Source: Prodigiosinella aquatilis
GTDB taxonomy: Bacteria > Pseudomonadota > Gammaproteobacteria > Enterobacterales > Enterobacteriaceae
Direction: 5' to 3'
Length of the DNA: 64,000 nucleotides
Assembly (NCBI GenBank): GCA_030388725.1
Contig: CP128857.1
Span: forward strand, 3,658,001 to 3,722,000
A program made the translations under genes and the position numbers. This document shows, piece after piece, positions 31,020 through 40,032 of this stretch (positions are counted from its first letter, which is position 1; the number at the start of each line of letters is the position of its first letter). The notes below the pieces were generated by a model. That model searched no databases. It was not told the DNA's origin and saw only the letters and a program-made list of their open reading frames with translations.

Positions 31020-32141
31020 CTATTGCCGAATATCGTTAGCCTGGCGCAATAACACTTGGCTCTCTGATTGGAAACGGCGTGCATAATCACCAAACCAGTG
31101 TTCAACTTTTCTAAAACTACTGATAAAAGCAGCTTTATCTCCTTGCTCTAGCAATGCGATAGCCTCACCAAAGCGCAGATAATAGCGTTTGATCAATGCC
31201 AGATTATTTTCTGAAGACATTATGATATCTGCATACAACTGCGGATCCTGAGCAAACAGACGGCCTACCATTGCCAGTTCCAGGCGATAAATCGGTGAAG
31301 ATAGAGCCAGTAATTGTTCCAATTGCACATTTTCTTCTGCCAAATGCACCCCATAAGCAAAAGTGGCGAAATGGCGTAGAGCCTGAATAAAGGCCATATT
31401 CTGATCGTGTTCAACGGCACTGATACGATGTAATCTCGCTCCCCATACCTGAATTTGCTCCAGCAACCACTGATAGGCTTCAGGTTGACGACCGTCACAA
31501 TACACCACCACCTGTTTGGCCAGGCTACCACTGTCGGGTCCGAACATCGGATGCAATCCCAATACAGGACCCGAATGAGCCGCTAACATCGCCTGCAATG
31601 GACCATTTTTTACCGATGCCAGATCTACCAAGATGCAGTCATCAGGTAGTTTGGGAAGCAGGGCAATGACCTGTTCCGTTACATGAATAGGAACACTGAC
31701 AATAACCATACCGGCATCGGATAATAACGCGTCAGCCTGCGGCCAGTCATCCTGTTCCAAAATCTTGACCTGGTAACCAGACAACGTCAGCATTTTGTCA
31801 AACAATCGCCCCATCTGCCCATGGCCACCAATAATCACCACAGAGCGGAGTTGAGGACATAGCGTTTTAAACCCTTTATCGTTTTCACTAGAATATGATT
31901 CCCGTATGACACGACGCAAAACATCCTCAATCAGATCAGGGGGAACACCTAACATCTCCGCTTCCTTTCGGCGTGAACTCAGCATCGCAGTTTCTCGTTC
32001 CGGAGCGTAAATCGGTAACCCATAGCGACTTTTCACTTCGCCAACATCCGCTACCAGTTGTAATCGGCGTGATAACAGCGTCAGCAGCGCTTTATCTACC
32101 TCATCAATCTGATCACGTAAAGCGGTCAGTTCAGCGACCAT
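31020..32141 (-). CDS. tyrA: Bifunctional chorismate mutase/prephenate dehydrogenase
   Basis: Makes 4-hydroxyphenylpyruvate for tyrosine. 373 residues: an N-terminal chorismate mutase (LRDQIDEVDKALLTLLSRRL), then an NAD-binding dehydrogenase domain (VVIIGGHGQMGRLFDKML) and HPMFGPDSGS near the active site. It begins 3 bases after the aroF stop, forming the tyr operon. Confidence 0.97.
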   Translation of the reverse strand: MVAELTALRDQIDEVDKALLTLLSRRLQLVADVGEVKSRYGLPIYAPERETAMLSSRRKEAEMLGVPPDLIEDVLRRVIRESYSSENDKGFKTLCPQLRSVVIIGGHGQMGRLFDKMLTLSGYQVKILEQDDWPQADALLSDAGMVIVSVPIHVTEQVIALLPKLPDDCILVDLASVKNGPLQAMLAAHSGPVLGLHPMFGPDSGSLAKQVVVYCDGRQPEAYQWLLEQIQVWGARLHRISAVEHDQNMAFIQALRHFATFAYGVHLAEENVQLEQLLALSSPIYRLELAMVGRLFAQDPQLYADIIMSSENNLALIKRYYLRFGEAIALLEQGDKAAFISSFRKVEHWFGDYARRFQSESQVLLRQANDIRQ

Positions 32142-32144
32142 TTA

Positions 32145-33218
32145 TTATTCTCCTAACCGATTTATGCCTACCGCATCAAGTTCCTGATGTAACGAACGTA
32201 ACAATGTTTCCGTACTTTCCCAACTGATACAGGCATCAGTCACGGATACACCATAATGCATCTGCGAACGTGGCTGCTCGGATGACTGATTGCCTTCGTT
32301 AATATTGCTCTCTAGCATCAATCCTATGATAGAACGGCTGCCTGCCTTAATCTGCTCAATAATCGATTCCACCACCAACGGCTGCCGACGATAGTCCTTA
32401 TTGGAATTACCGTGGCTACAATCTATCATCAGCGCCGGTTTCAGCCCTGCGTCCCGCATCTGTTTTTCACACTCAGCGACATCCTGTGCACTGTAATTAG
32501 GTCTTTTTCCGCCGCGTAAAATAACATGTCCATCAGCGTTGCCTTGTGTTTGCAGTAGGCATACCTGACCGCCCTGGTTAATACCGACAAAACGATGTGG
32601 CATTGAGGCTGCTTTCATTGCATTAATAGCAGTACCAAGACTACCATCCGTACCATTTTTAAAGCCGACCGGCATTGAGAGACCAGAAGCCATTTCCCGA
32701 TGCGTCTGGGACTCAGTGGTCCTCGCGCCGATTGCAGACCAACTAAAGAGATCCCCCAAATATTGTGGGCTGTTCGGGTCCAGAGCTTCAGTCGCCAACG
32801 GCAATCCCATGTGAACCAATTCAAGTAACAGACCACGGGCAATATGCAATCCAGCTTCTACATCAAACGACCCATCCATGTAAGGATCATTGATTAATCC
32901 TTTCCAACCAACAGTGGTACGCGGTTTTTCAAAATAGACACGCATAACGATATACAGCCGATCACTCAATTCAGTTGAAAGCGTTTTTAAACGACGCGCA
33001 TAATCCAGAGCAGCATCCGTATCATGGATTGAACAAGGACCACAAACGATCAACTGTCGATCATCACGGCCATGAATAATATTCGCAATGGTGCTACGTG
33101 ACTGCGCAATAGCTTGCTGTTCTCGATCATTCAGTGGGAACTTGGCTTTTAATTCATCAGGCGTGATTAACACCTGTTCATCACTGATATTGATATTATT
33201 GAGCGAATCTTTTTGCAT
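32145..33218 (-). CDS. aroF: DAHP synthase, tyrosine-sensitive type
   Basis: First step of the shikimate pathway, condensing PEP and erythrose-4-phosphate. 357 residues from the second ATG, which is preferred because AGGA then sits at normal distance. Family motifs: CGPCSIHD, MRVYFEKPRTTVGWKGLINDP (PEP/metal region), IGARTTESQ. The operon with tyrA and the AroF-like N-terminus point to the Tyr-regulated isozyme. I could not identify convincing TyrR boxes in the 33225-33447 upstream region. Confidence 0.94.
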   Translation of the reverse strand: MQKDSLNNINISDEQVLITPDELKAKFPLNDREQQAIAQSRSTIANIIHGRDDRQLIVCGPCSIHDTDAALDYARRLKTLSTELSDRLYIVMRVYFEKPRTTVGWKGLINDPYMDGSFDVEAGLHIARGLLLELVHMGLPLATEALDPNSPQYLGDLFSWSAIGARTTESQTHREMASGLSMPVGFKNGTDGSLGTAINAMKAASMPHRFVGINQGGQVCLLQTQGNADGHVILRGGKRPNYSAQDVAECEKQMRDAGLKPALMIDCSHGNSNKDYRRQPLVVESIIEQIKAGSRSIIGLMLESNINEGNQSSEQPRSQMHYGVSVTDACISWESTETLLRSLHQELDAVGINRLGE

Positions 33219-33447
33219 ATTCATGATCCTGTTGATTCCTGTCTATGAGGGACACTAGCGCCCATATCGCGTTATGGATGACACCATAACATACAGCGTA
33301 AATTTTTCAATCCATATCCGTAAAGAAAAAATTACCATCTATAAAACCAGATAGAGATCACTAAATTTACATCAACCCTCACTTCCAGCCAACACAGCTC
33401 TATCCCTTTGTTGGGAAATGATAGAATCAATACATAAGGGGGAAATA

Positions 33448-34164
33448 ATGTTAAAAGTAATAATTATTGATGATGAAAAACCAGCCCGCGAAGAGCTGGG
33501 GCTACTCCTGGCGAATGAATCGGATATCACTATTATCGCCGAATGCAACAATGCGCTGGAAGCCATACCGACGATAAATCGTCTTCAACCGGATGTGATA
33601 TTTCTCGATATCCAAATGCCAAAAATCAACGGATTGGAAATGGTGGCCATGCTTGATCCAGACACTATGCCATATGTGGTGTTTGTCACAGCGTATGATG
33701 AATATGCCATACGTGCTTTCGAAGAGCATGCCTTCGACTATCTACTCAAGCCTCTTGATGCTCAACGGTTATCAAAGACGCTAAATAGATTACGGAGAGG
33801 TACAAGTGTAAACAAAAATGTACAATTAATTACCGAACCCTACTTACGCCATATTCCTTGTTATGGGCACAACCGTATTTTTTTATTGAAAATTGAAGAG
33901 GTGGAATATTTAAGCTCAGCACTCAGCGGTGTACATGTCGTAGGTGTGACACAATCAGGTTATACCCAGCTGTCATTGAAAACGCTGGAAGAAAAGACAC
34001 CGTTTATTCGCTGCCATCGGCAATATATGGTCAATACTGAGTTATTGAAGGAAATACAGTTACTGGATAACGGCTCTGCGGAGGTCATTACCAACACCGG
34101 TAAGCAGATACCAGTGAGTCGACGATATTTAAAATTATTGAAAGAAAAACTGGGTATCACCTGA
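33448..34164 (+). CDS. LytTR-type response regulator, BtsR/YehT-like
   Basis: 238 residues: a receiver domain with acidic pair DDE at 8-10 and phospho-acceptor Asp54 (IFLDIQMPKINGLEM), then a LytTR DNA-binding domain ending PVSRRYLKLLKEKLG. It resembles E. coli BtsR along its length; BtsR responds to pyruvate through the kinase BtsS. No kinase gene is adjacent here. The start follows AAGGGGGAAATA; an upstream in-frame ATG lacks such a site. Confidence 0.85.
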   Translation: MLKVIIIDDEKPAREELGLLLANESDITIIAECNNALEAIPTINRLQPDVIFLDIQMPKINGLEMVAMLDPDTMPYVVFVTAYDEYAIRAFEEHAFDYLLKPLDAQRLSKTLNRLRRGTSVNKNVQLITEPYLRHIPCYGHNRIFLLKIEEVEYLSSALSGVHVVGVTQSGYTQLSLKTLEEKTPFIRCHRQYMVNTELLKEIQLLDNGSAEVITNTGKQIPVSRRYLKLLKEKLGIT

Positions 34165-34392
34165 ATGTTGTTTTTAGTGAAGAACTCGCCTCTAGCATAC
34201 GCATCTGACAAAAAGGTTAATTGTTTTCACCAAGATCAGTAATAACCTTTGACCATCAAATTTATCACCAACGCTGGCAAAAACTTACTGGAATATTGTG
34301 ACGTTTATCACGAAAATAGCGGGACATAAATTTCGGGTCAACCTCGTCGGTCAACAAAAAACGAATAGTTCTACCCGCTCAGAGATATTTAG

Positions 34393-35325
34393 ATGGATGT
34401 CATTGGAATCATCATGTCGTCGGGGAAATCCTCCGTTGATGTCGCGCTCTATACGCTGCTGCCGATCATGGTCGTAATGCTGGTCATCATGCAGTTTCTG
34501 GAATCAAAAGGGATAGTGGATGCACTCGTCAGGTGGATGGCCCCCATCCTCAAACCCTTTGGACTAGCCGGCATGAGCACCTTTGCACTGATTCAGCTCA
34601 ACTTTGTCAGCTTTGCCGCACCACTGGCAACCTTATCAATTATGGAAAAACGAGGCATCTCCGATCGCCATATGGCGGCAACACTGGCCATGGTATTCGC
34701 CATGGGACAGGGCAACGTATTTTATCCTCTTATCCCGTTTGGCCTGAACTGGGCTGCGGCCATCGTGATTTCAATCATTGGTGGCCTGGCTGCTGCAGCT
34801 ATCACCTATCATGTTCTTGGACGTAGACTGTCTGCGGCGGAAAGCAGCCGCTCCGATGAGGTTTCTGCCGAGGAACCTGGCCGTAAAGGGATTATCGGTA
34901 TCATCAATAGCGCGGGGGCAGACGCCATCAGGTTGGCGCTCGGATCGGTGCCGATGCTAATTTTATCAATGACGATTGTCGGCATTCTGGAATCGGCTGG
35001 CGCGGTGACTGCACTTGAACACTTTTTCTCGCCGCTACTTGCTTCGGTCAATATTTCCCCTGTTTTCGTGATGCCAACACTGGTGAAATGTCTGGCGGGT
35101 GGCACCGCCTATTTTGGCGTAGTGTCAGACCTAATTCATCAAGGGAAAATAACCGCCAGCCAGATCAACGCCTCCACAGGTCTGCTGGTACAAACCTTTG
35201 ATTTACCGGGAATTGGCATTTTTCTAGGCGTGGGCTCACGTTTCACCCGCTTATTCCGCTACTCTGCGCTGGGTGCCCTGTTTGGTATTCTGATTAGAAC
35301 GTTGCTGCATTTGTTGATGTTTTAA
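34393..35325 (+). CDS. Nucleoside-recognition (Gate) domain membrane protein
   Basis: 310-residue inner-membrane protein with about eight hydrophobic segments. Two halves, each with a Gate/nucleoside-recognition-like region (around LNFVSFAAPLATLSIMEKRG and around LVKCLAGGTAYFGVVSD), are separated by a charged cytoplasmic loop (SSRSDEVSAEEPGRKG). Proteins of this class are uncharacterised transporters. It stands alone; the prophage begins downstream. The 228-base gap upstream shows no other gene. Confidence 0.75.
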   Translation: MDVIGIIMSSGKSSVDVALYTLLPIMVVMLVIMQFLESKGIVDALVRWMAPILKPFGLAGMSTFALIQLNFVSFAAPLATLSIMEKRGISDRHMAATLAMVFAMGQGNVFYPLIPFGLNWAAAIVISIIGGLAAAAITYHVLGRRLSAAESSRSDEVSAEEPGRKGIIGIINSAGADAIRLALGSVPMLILSMTIVGILESAGAVTALEHFFSPLLASVNISPVFVMPTLVKCLAGGTAYFGVVSDLIHQGKITASQINASTGLLVQTFDLPGIGIFLGVGSRFTRLFRYSALGALFGILIRTLLHLLMF

Positions 35326-35399
35326 TTGAAGAAATTAATACTAAATTAATGTCGTTTCAGCATCTGTCATGGGTATTATCTGGAATTAATAGTAAAAAA

Positions 35400-35431
35400 A
35401 AAAGGGCATGCCAGTGAGGCACGTCCCTTTT
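35400..35431 (+). terminator. Terminator before the prophage
   Basis: AAAAGGG/CCCTTTT stem with an imperfect inner part (CATGCC/GGCACG) and T-rich tail, 75 bases after the upstream gene. Confidence 0.65.
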
Positions 35432-35583
35432 CTATAACCGCTTTTCGGATGTTGCGAAAGCGCGCTCTTAGTTAAGACGCTTTTATAAAATACTATTGAT
35501 TAGTATCAAATTTTAAATATAAACAAGTAGTTAAATGCGTATATAGTGCAACAAAATGCAACTAAGTGCATACTGTGTGGGCA

Positions 35584-36612
35584 TTATGTGGACATATAAA
35601 ACGCCAATGGATTAAGAACCACGGCATCCTCTAAATGGTCGGGTGCAAAGTGGGCGTATCGCATAGTTTCACGTATATTCGCGTGTCCTAGAATCCGCTG
35701 TAACACCAAAATATTCCCCCCATTCATCATGAAATGAGATGCAAACGTATGCCTCAAAACGTGGGTCATCTGCCCGTCTGGTAACTCAATATCTGTTAAC
35801 GCCAGCATTTTTTTGAATTCCTGATAGCATGGGTGAAACATTCGCCCTTGCAACGGCGAGAGCTCATCATAGAGCCATTGAGGTATAGGAACCGTTCTAT
35901 TTTTGCCGCCTTTTGTTTTTGTAAACGTCAATTTGCAAGGGGACAATTGGGAACGGTTAAGGCGCTCGGCTTCGCTCCACCGCGCTCCGGTTGTCAGGCA
36001 GATTTTTACGATATAGGTTAGATAAACTTTCCCATATGAATCACAGGCAGTTAGCAGTTTGTGGATCTGTGGCTGGGTCAGCCAAGACATTTCCTTTTCT
36101 TTTTCTTTAAATACGCGAACTGCTTCCAGTGGGTTGGGTAAATTCCATTCACCTAACCGTTTTAGCTCATTGAATACCGCATCCAGATACTGTTGTTCTC
36201 GATTAACAGTTATAGGCTGAGCAATCCATTTTTTAGGGTTTGAATGATATCCGTTGTCGATTTCGCCCTTTAAACGGCGATCACGATAATGAGCCCAATC
36301 TTTGGCTGTTATGTGTGCAGCTACGGGATCGCCCAATCCTCGACATACAATAAATAATTTTGCGAGACGAGATCTGTTAGCAACCAGCGCTTGACCGTGA
36401 AGATTATGCCAGAGCTGAATTAACTCGCTGAGGCGTCGCCGATCTTCTTTCTCTCCCATCCAGGGCTTATTTTCTGCTTCGTTCAGGCAGTAATTTTCAT
36501 AGGCGACAGCTTCGCCTTTGGTGGAAAACCGCTTACGGATGCGCCGCCCTTCCCGGCCCCCTATGCGAAAATCGGCTAACCATTCTCCAGATGTGGTTTT
36601 TTTACATGACAT
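35584..36612 (-). CDS. int: Phage tyrosine integrase (P2 Int family)
   Basis: 342 residues, close to P2 Int. Catalytic residues are visible: Arg in LTTGARWSEAERL, HVLRHTFASHF with His and Arg, GHANIRETMRYAHF with His and the Tyr nucleophile at about 319. It catalyses integration and excision. It is transcribed leftward with the repressor gene, 72 bases apart. Confidence 0.93.
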   Translation of the reverse strand: MSCKKTTSGEWLADFRIGGREGRRIRKRFSTKGEAVAYENYCLNEAENKPWMGEKEDRRRLSELIQLWHNLHGQALVANRSRLAKLFIVCRGLGDPVAAHITAKDWAHYRDRRLKGEIDNGYHSNPKKWIAQPITVNREQQYLDAVFNELKRLGEWNLPNPLEAVRVFKEKEKEMSWLTQPQIHKLLTACDSYGKVYLTYIVKICLTTGARWSEAERLNRSQLSPCKLTFTKTKGGKNRTVPIPQWLYDELSPLQGRMFHPCYQEFKKMLALTDIELPDGQMTHVLRHTFASHFMMNGGNILVLQRILGHANIRETMRYAHFAPDHLEDAVVLNPLAFYMST

Positions 36613-36684
36613 GGATTTAGTGTTCTTTTATTATTTTCTTTAAATACGTGTTATCACCACTAAAAGCCTTTTCATCGAATATCC

Positions 36685-37563
36685 TTATTTGTTCAGCGTT
36701 ATAAAAACCTTTCCAACAGGTTTTACATCATCAATTGAGCAATCAAATTCAGTAGGACCACTAATTTTCAGTAAATTGCCCGGTATACGTGCGACGCGGT
36801 AAACATCAATATCACCATCAATATCCAACAGCCATTTCCCGTTGCTTATTGTGTCGGGAGACATATCTATTACCCATTGACCGTGAGCTGCATATATATA
36901 TGCAGGAGAAACGGCTCCATCAGTCAGAGACTTATCACATATCCACATACCTCTTTCCTCCATTTTTCCATTTATGAGAGTGTATTGAGGTATTCTGTTG
37001 ATGGAATCTACAGAATAGCTACTCGCAGACTTATTAACGTCGGTGATTGTCGTATCTGTTTTTTTTTCTGTGTATGTGTCAATAGTTGGCCCCTCTCCGG
37101 TGGCTAACCATCGCAAAGATACACCCGTGTCCAGCGCACATGTGATAACAATATCTCCTGGGAAATGCTCTCTACGTATCCATGTGCTAATAGTTCCTGA
37201 CGACAAATCGAACAATTCCCCTAGCTCTTTTTGCATTTTAAAGCCGTAGGCATCCATCAATCTGGTAAGAACAGAGCGCCCTCCGGTATCCAGAATCCTC
37301 TCATAAAGAGATTTTCCACTCAGTAATGATCTTTTGCGTATTGCATTTGAAACCTCCCCATAAACCAACCATTCAAGACTTGATCCGGTTTCGAGGGAAC
37401 ACTGGATGATGTAGTTACCCGGCACGCTGCCGCGCACGGTCCAGTTGTGTAGGGTCGAGGCAGGTATGTCAAGGGTTCTAGCTAATTCCACGCTATTTTT
37501 TACCCCATATGCTGACCGCATTCTGGGTATAACAAGGTCAGGGGTGTTGAAATGCATAACCAT
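36685..37563 (-). CDS. CI-type repressor with two tandem DNA-binding domains
   Basis: About 292 residues. Residues 13-70 and 100-157 are two ungapped copies of a phage CI DNA-binding domain, sharing the pattern YGxK...EL...TxxxW...PGxxIxxCxLxTGxSLxWLxxGE. The C-terminal part (about 185-292, including GKWLLDIDGDIDVYRVARIP) resembles the oligomerising domain of 186 CI. It should hold the early promoters off in the lysogen. The ATG at 37563 is chosen because GGGA stands 6 bases upstream; the earliest ATG (37575) lies inside the proposed operator. Confidence 0.85.
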   Translation of the reverse strand: MVMHFNTPDLVIPRMRSAYGVKNSVELARTLDIPASTLHNWTVRGSVPGNYIIQCSLETGSSLEWLVYGEVSNAIRKRSLLSGKSLYERILDTGGRSVLTRLMDAYGFKMQKELGELFDLSSGTISTWIRREHFPGDIVITCALDTGVSLRWLATGEGPTIDTYTEKKTDTTITDVNKSASSYSVDSINRIPQYTLINGKMEERGMWICDKSLTDGAVSPAYIYAAHGQWVIDMSPDTISNGKWLLDIDGDIDVYRVARIPGNLLKISGPTEFDCSIDDVKPVGKVFITLNK

Positions 37564-37566
37564 AAA

Positions 37567-37609
37567 AAATCCCATTAAGAGACTTTACAAAATCCCATAA
37601 AGAGATTTA
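37567..37609. promoter_or_regulatory. Paired direct repeats, candidate CI operators
   Basis: Two 20-base direct repeats, AAATCCCATTAAGAGACTTT and AAATCCCATAAAGAGATTTA, offset by 23 bases (about two helical turns), in the divergent CI-cox intergenic region. Position and repetition suggest repressor binding sites. Confidence 0.6.
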
Positions 37610-37677
37610 TTATTGTCTCAATAGTTAAAAATGCACGCCAATGCACTAAACCGACAAACAACTGGAGATAATGATCT

Positions 37678-37905
37678 ATGGCTCCTCAAATTGCAATCCC
37701 CTCAGGGCCGGACTTGATGACATATGAAGAGTTCGCCGTTAACTATGGATACAGCCTACGCACCGTTAAACAGATGGTTGAAGATGGCGACCTTCTTTTA
37801 ATGCCGCGTAAAAAAGACGGTGCAGCGGCACGTATCAATATGGTGGCATTTCGTGGGCGTCTGCTAGCTCAAGGTATAAATTGCCGTTATATCCAACCCG
37901 CGTAA
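37678..37905 (+). CDS. Cox/Apl-type excisionase-regulator
   Basis: 75 residues with an excisionase-like helix-turn-helix (MTYEEFAVNYGYSLRTVKQMVEDGDLLLMPRK). It is the first rightward gene facing the repressor. In P2-like phages Cox represses the lysogenic promoter and helps excision; in 186 Apl does this. The function here is inferred from position and fold. Confidence 0.75.
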   Translation: MAPQIAIPSGPDLMTYEEFAVNYGYSLRTVKQMVEDGDLLLMPRKKDGAAARINMVAFRGRLLAQGINCRYIQPA

Positions 37906-37937
37906 CTTGATTATTTAAGTTAAAGGGATTTCTCTCT

Positions 37938-38441
37938 ATGTTTGATTATCAAGTTTCCATACATCAGCACTTTGCAAATGCGTGCCACGCCTTCTCACTT
38001 CACCACAATCTGGCTGATCTGGCGGGCAGTGTCGGAATGAATGCGCAAATGCTGCGCAACAAATTAAACCCGGAACAGCCGCACAAGCTGACCTGTGAAG
38101 AATTGCTAACCATCACTGATGTGACCGAAGACGCCACACTGATTGATGGCCTACTGGCACAGCTCAAATGTATGCCCGCCGTTCCCATGAACGAAGCGAA
38201 CGCCGAACGCATCACCACTTACGTGTTGCAGGCGACTGCGGCTATGGGTGCCGTAGCGGCAGAAAGCATATCTACCGAACGCATGAGCCAAACACGACGC
38301 CACGCATTTATCAGCAGTATTAACTCCGGTATCAAATATCTGTCGTTAGTTGGCTTATCGCTGCAAACACGCATCCAGGCAAACCCGGCGCTGGCGTCCA
38401 CCGTAGACGCTATCAGCGGGATAGGCGCAAGTTTGAGCTGA
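37938..38441 (+). CDS. Phage regulatory protein CII (P2-like family)
   Basis: 167 residues; the N-terminal half (AFSLHHNLADLAGSVGMNAQMLRNKLNPEQPHKLTCEEL) is the conserved helix-turn-helix of the P2-like CII family, in which 186 CII activates repressor establishment. The C-terminal half is Ala/Ser-rich and helical. It lies 32 bases after the cox/apl-like gene. Confidence 0.8.
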   Translation: MFDYQVSIHQHFANACHAFSLHHNLADLAGSVGMNAQMLRNKLNPEQPHKLTCEELLTITDVTEDATLIDGLLAQLKCMPAVPMNEANAERITTYVLQATAAMGAVAAESISTERMSQTRRHAFISSINSGIKYLSLVGLSLQTRIQANPALASTVDAISGIGASLS

Positions 38442-38459
38442 ATAACAACACCAGGGAAA

Positions 38460-38495
38460 CCACGCGCCGGGCGTGGTGAAATATCCCGGCACTTA
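38460..38495. repeat. 36-base hairpin repeat, copy 1
   Basis: Contains CCACGC-GCCGG-GCGTGG and then ATCCCGGCAC. It is nearly identical (two differences) to 39202-39237. It lies between the CII-like gene and the next small gene. Confidence 0.7.
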
Positions 38496-38525
38496 CTGAT
38501 GATGAGAATGATAAAGGGGGGAAAG

Positions 38526-38996
38526 ATGGAAAACAGCGAAAAAAGCAATAACGCGGTTATTGATAGTTCTCGCCAAGCCCAGTCAAAAAACGGGGCACGG
38601 GTAACCCATGCACTGCAACATGATGGAAACGCCCAGTTTTTTGAAGGCGATTGCAGTATTTTTGTTGAAGTGCTGGGGACACTATCTGATACCGTTTTTA
38701 TTCGGGTTGATCACATTGTGTCTGTTATTAACACCGGTAATGGGAGCGTAGTACACCTATCATCAGGTGAAAAAATTGAAGTGAAACATGATGCGGTTGC
38801 ATTGATGTCACATATAAAAAACGTATACGAAAATATACGGAATCAGATACCTGAATACAGAAATTATTTACCTAAATTTCTTCTTTGCAGAATTAAAGAT
38901 AAATACACCGATTCACATGAAGATGGTACTGAGAGATTAAATAACCGGGATGAGTCCCGGTTAAAAAATCAGAATATCTCCACAAAAGAGTCATAA
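38526..38996 (+). CDS. Prophage early protein, unknown
   Basis: 156 residues from the ATG that follows AAGGGGGGAAAG. A central strand-rich part (DCSIFVEVLGTLSDTVFIRVDHIVSVINTGNGSVVHLSSGEKIEV) looks like a small beta domain; the ends are polar. I recognise no family. Its 3' end overlaps convergently with a small minus-strand gene, and it is more AT-rich toward the end. Confidence 0.6.
   Translation: MENSEKSNNAVIDSSRQAQSKNGARVTHALQHDGNAQFFEGDCSIFVEVLGTLSDTVFIRVDHIVSVINTGNGSVVHLSSGEKIEVKHDAVALMSHIKNVYENIRNQIPEYRNYLPKFLLCRIKDKYTDSHEDGTERLNNRDESRLKNQNISTKES
38943..38962 (-). terminator. Hairpin downstream of the 61-residue minus-strand gene
   Basis: AACCGGGA, loop, TCCCGGTT, 6 bases beyond the stop on the minus strand, with only a weak T tail; it lies inside the 3' end of the opposing gene. 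Confidence 0.4.
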
Positions 38997-39154
38997 CGTG
39001 CGTCAGGGAATTTCTCTCTGATTTTCTCCAGCGCTTCCTGATGAAGGTCGCGGATATTCTTCGCGTTAGGATTTTTTTCTTGTGGATGCGGAATGGTATT
39101 AAGTTCGCGGATAAGACTATTAAGCAGAGATATTACTTTTTCATCATGTGACAT
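38969..39154 (-). CDS. Small prophage protein, unknown
   Basis: 61 residues from an ATG preceded by AAGGAAATCTGT. The sequence is polar and helical (MSHDEKVISLLNSLIREL, NIRDLHQEALEKIREKFPDA). No family is recognised. It runs against the early operon, with its promoter side next to repeat copy 2, so it may be expressed in the lysogen. Confidence 0.5.
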   Translation of the reverse strand: MSHDEKVISLLNSLIRELNTIPHPQEKNPNAKNIRDLHQEALEKIREKFPDARYDSFVEIF

Positions 39155-39201
39155 ACAGATTTCCTTTTGTGGTTGTTTTGGCAAAACGATCCTACCACAG
39201 A

Positions 39202-39237
39202 CCACGCGCCGGGCGTGGTGAAACATCCCGGCACCTA
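39202..39237. repeat. 36-base hairpin repeat, copy 2
   Basis: Same element as 38460-38495, in the same orientation, 742 bases away and just upstream of the small leftward gene. The hairpin arms are identical in both copies. Confidence 0.7.
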
Positions 39238-39281
39238 TTCGCAACTGCCTATTTGTGGGCTGTTACCAACAGGAGGGAACA

Positions 39282-39455
39282 ATGCAAAAACCGATATCTG
39301 TTGCACCTTTTCTCTGGCGTCACCAGGTAGAGAAACCACTCCCCGCCGAGATCCGTCACGGGAAAGGTAAACAGGGGATCATTATCCGGCCTGATGGCCG
39401 TCGCTGGGCACCACCCAAAGGCACGTTCAAAGACTTATTCAGGAGGAATTCATGA
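39282..39455 (+). CDS. Fil-like protein (DUF2724 family)
   Basis: 57 residues, starting MQKPISVAPFLWRHQVEK, after AGGAGGGAAC. The body ends in a conserved basic pattern (IIRPDGRRWAPPKGTFKDLF). It resembles the short P2-like Fil family, whose members cause filamentation in P2/186. The next gene overlaps its stop by 4 bases. Confidence 0.65.
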   Translation: MQKPISVAPFLWRHQVEKPLPAEIRHGKGKQGIIIRPDGRRWAPPKGTFKDLFRRNS

Positions 39456-39961
39456 ATCAACATTACGCATTTACTGCCGGACACCTGAACACCATGCCAG
39501 GCAACTTACGCGCCCTGATTGGTAAACACTTTGCCGGTAGCCGCTGGCAGCAATCTTGTGATTTTTACAATCACCTGCCTGAACGTTACCGGGCAACAGT
39601 TGTTTTCCATGCCGGGCTTAATCAAAGCGTTGCGGTTTATCACCTTGAAGAAATGGAAACCAACGTTTGCGAACGGGTGATCGGCGCACTGGATGAATTA
39701 CGCCGCGCCTTTGCTAAATACCGTAAACACGAAACTAGTAATACTACGTTTATTCAGCGTTTATCTATTAGCGAAAGAAAATCGTTATTTTTCCATGCTG
39801 GATTATCTGCCGAGGAATTTAATCAACCAATCTGGCGTATTGAAAGCGATAGCTGTGAATGGAAACCCGCGTTAATTCGCTCATTGCAGGAGCTGTTAAG
39901 CGCGTTCGAAGATTCACCCGCTATTTTGACCAGTATTAAACCCGAAATTTATACCTGTTAA
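39452..39961 (+). CDS. Replication protein B-like
   Basis: 169 residues, in the place of P2 gene B, which helps load the host helicase for lagging-strand synthesis. The N-terminal half (AGHLNTMPGNLRALIGKHFAGSRWQQSCDFYNHLPERYRA) looks like this family. I assign it by position and partial resemblance; the C-terminal half, from about residue 90, is more AT-rich and divergent. Confidence 0.55.
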   Translation: MNQHYAFTAGHLNTMPGNLRALIGKHFAGSRWQQSCDFYNHLPERYRATVVFHAGLNQSVAVYHLEEMETNVCERVIGALDELRRAFAKYRKHETSNTTFIQRLSISERKSLFFHAGLSAEEFNQPIWRIESDSCEWKPALIRSLQELLSAFEDSPAILTSIKPEIYTC

Positions 39962-40032
39962 TTAACGCCCGGAAAAATCAGACGCTTCACCGCGTCGGGC
40001 ATTCTTTTACCTGAAATAAGAGAAGTACCGCG

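Noticed and set aside
33225..33447. TyrR boxes upstream of aroF
   Set aside because: TGTAAA at about 33368 (minus strand) and a G-N14-C weak match near 33310 exist, but neither completes the TGTAAA-N6-TTTACA pattern well enough to call.
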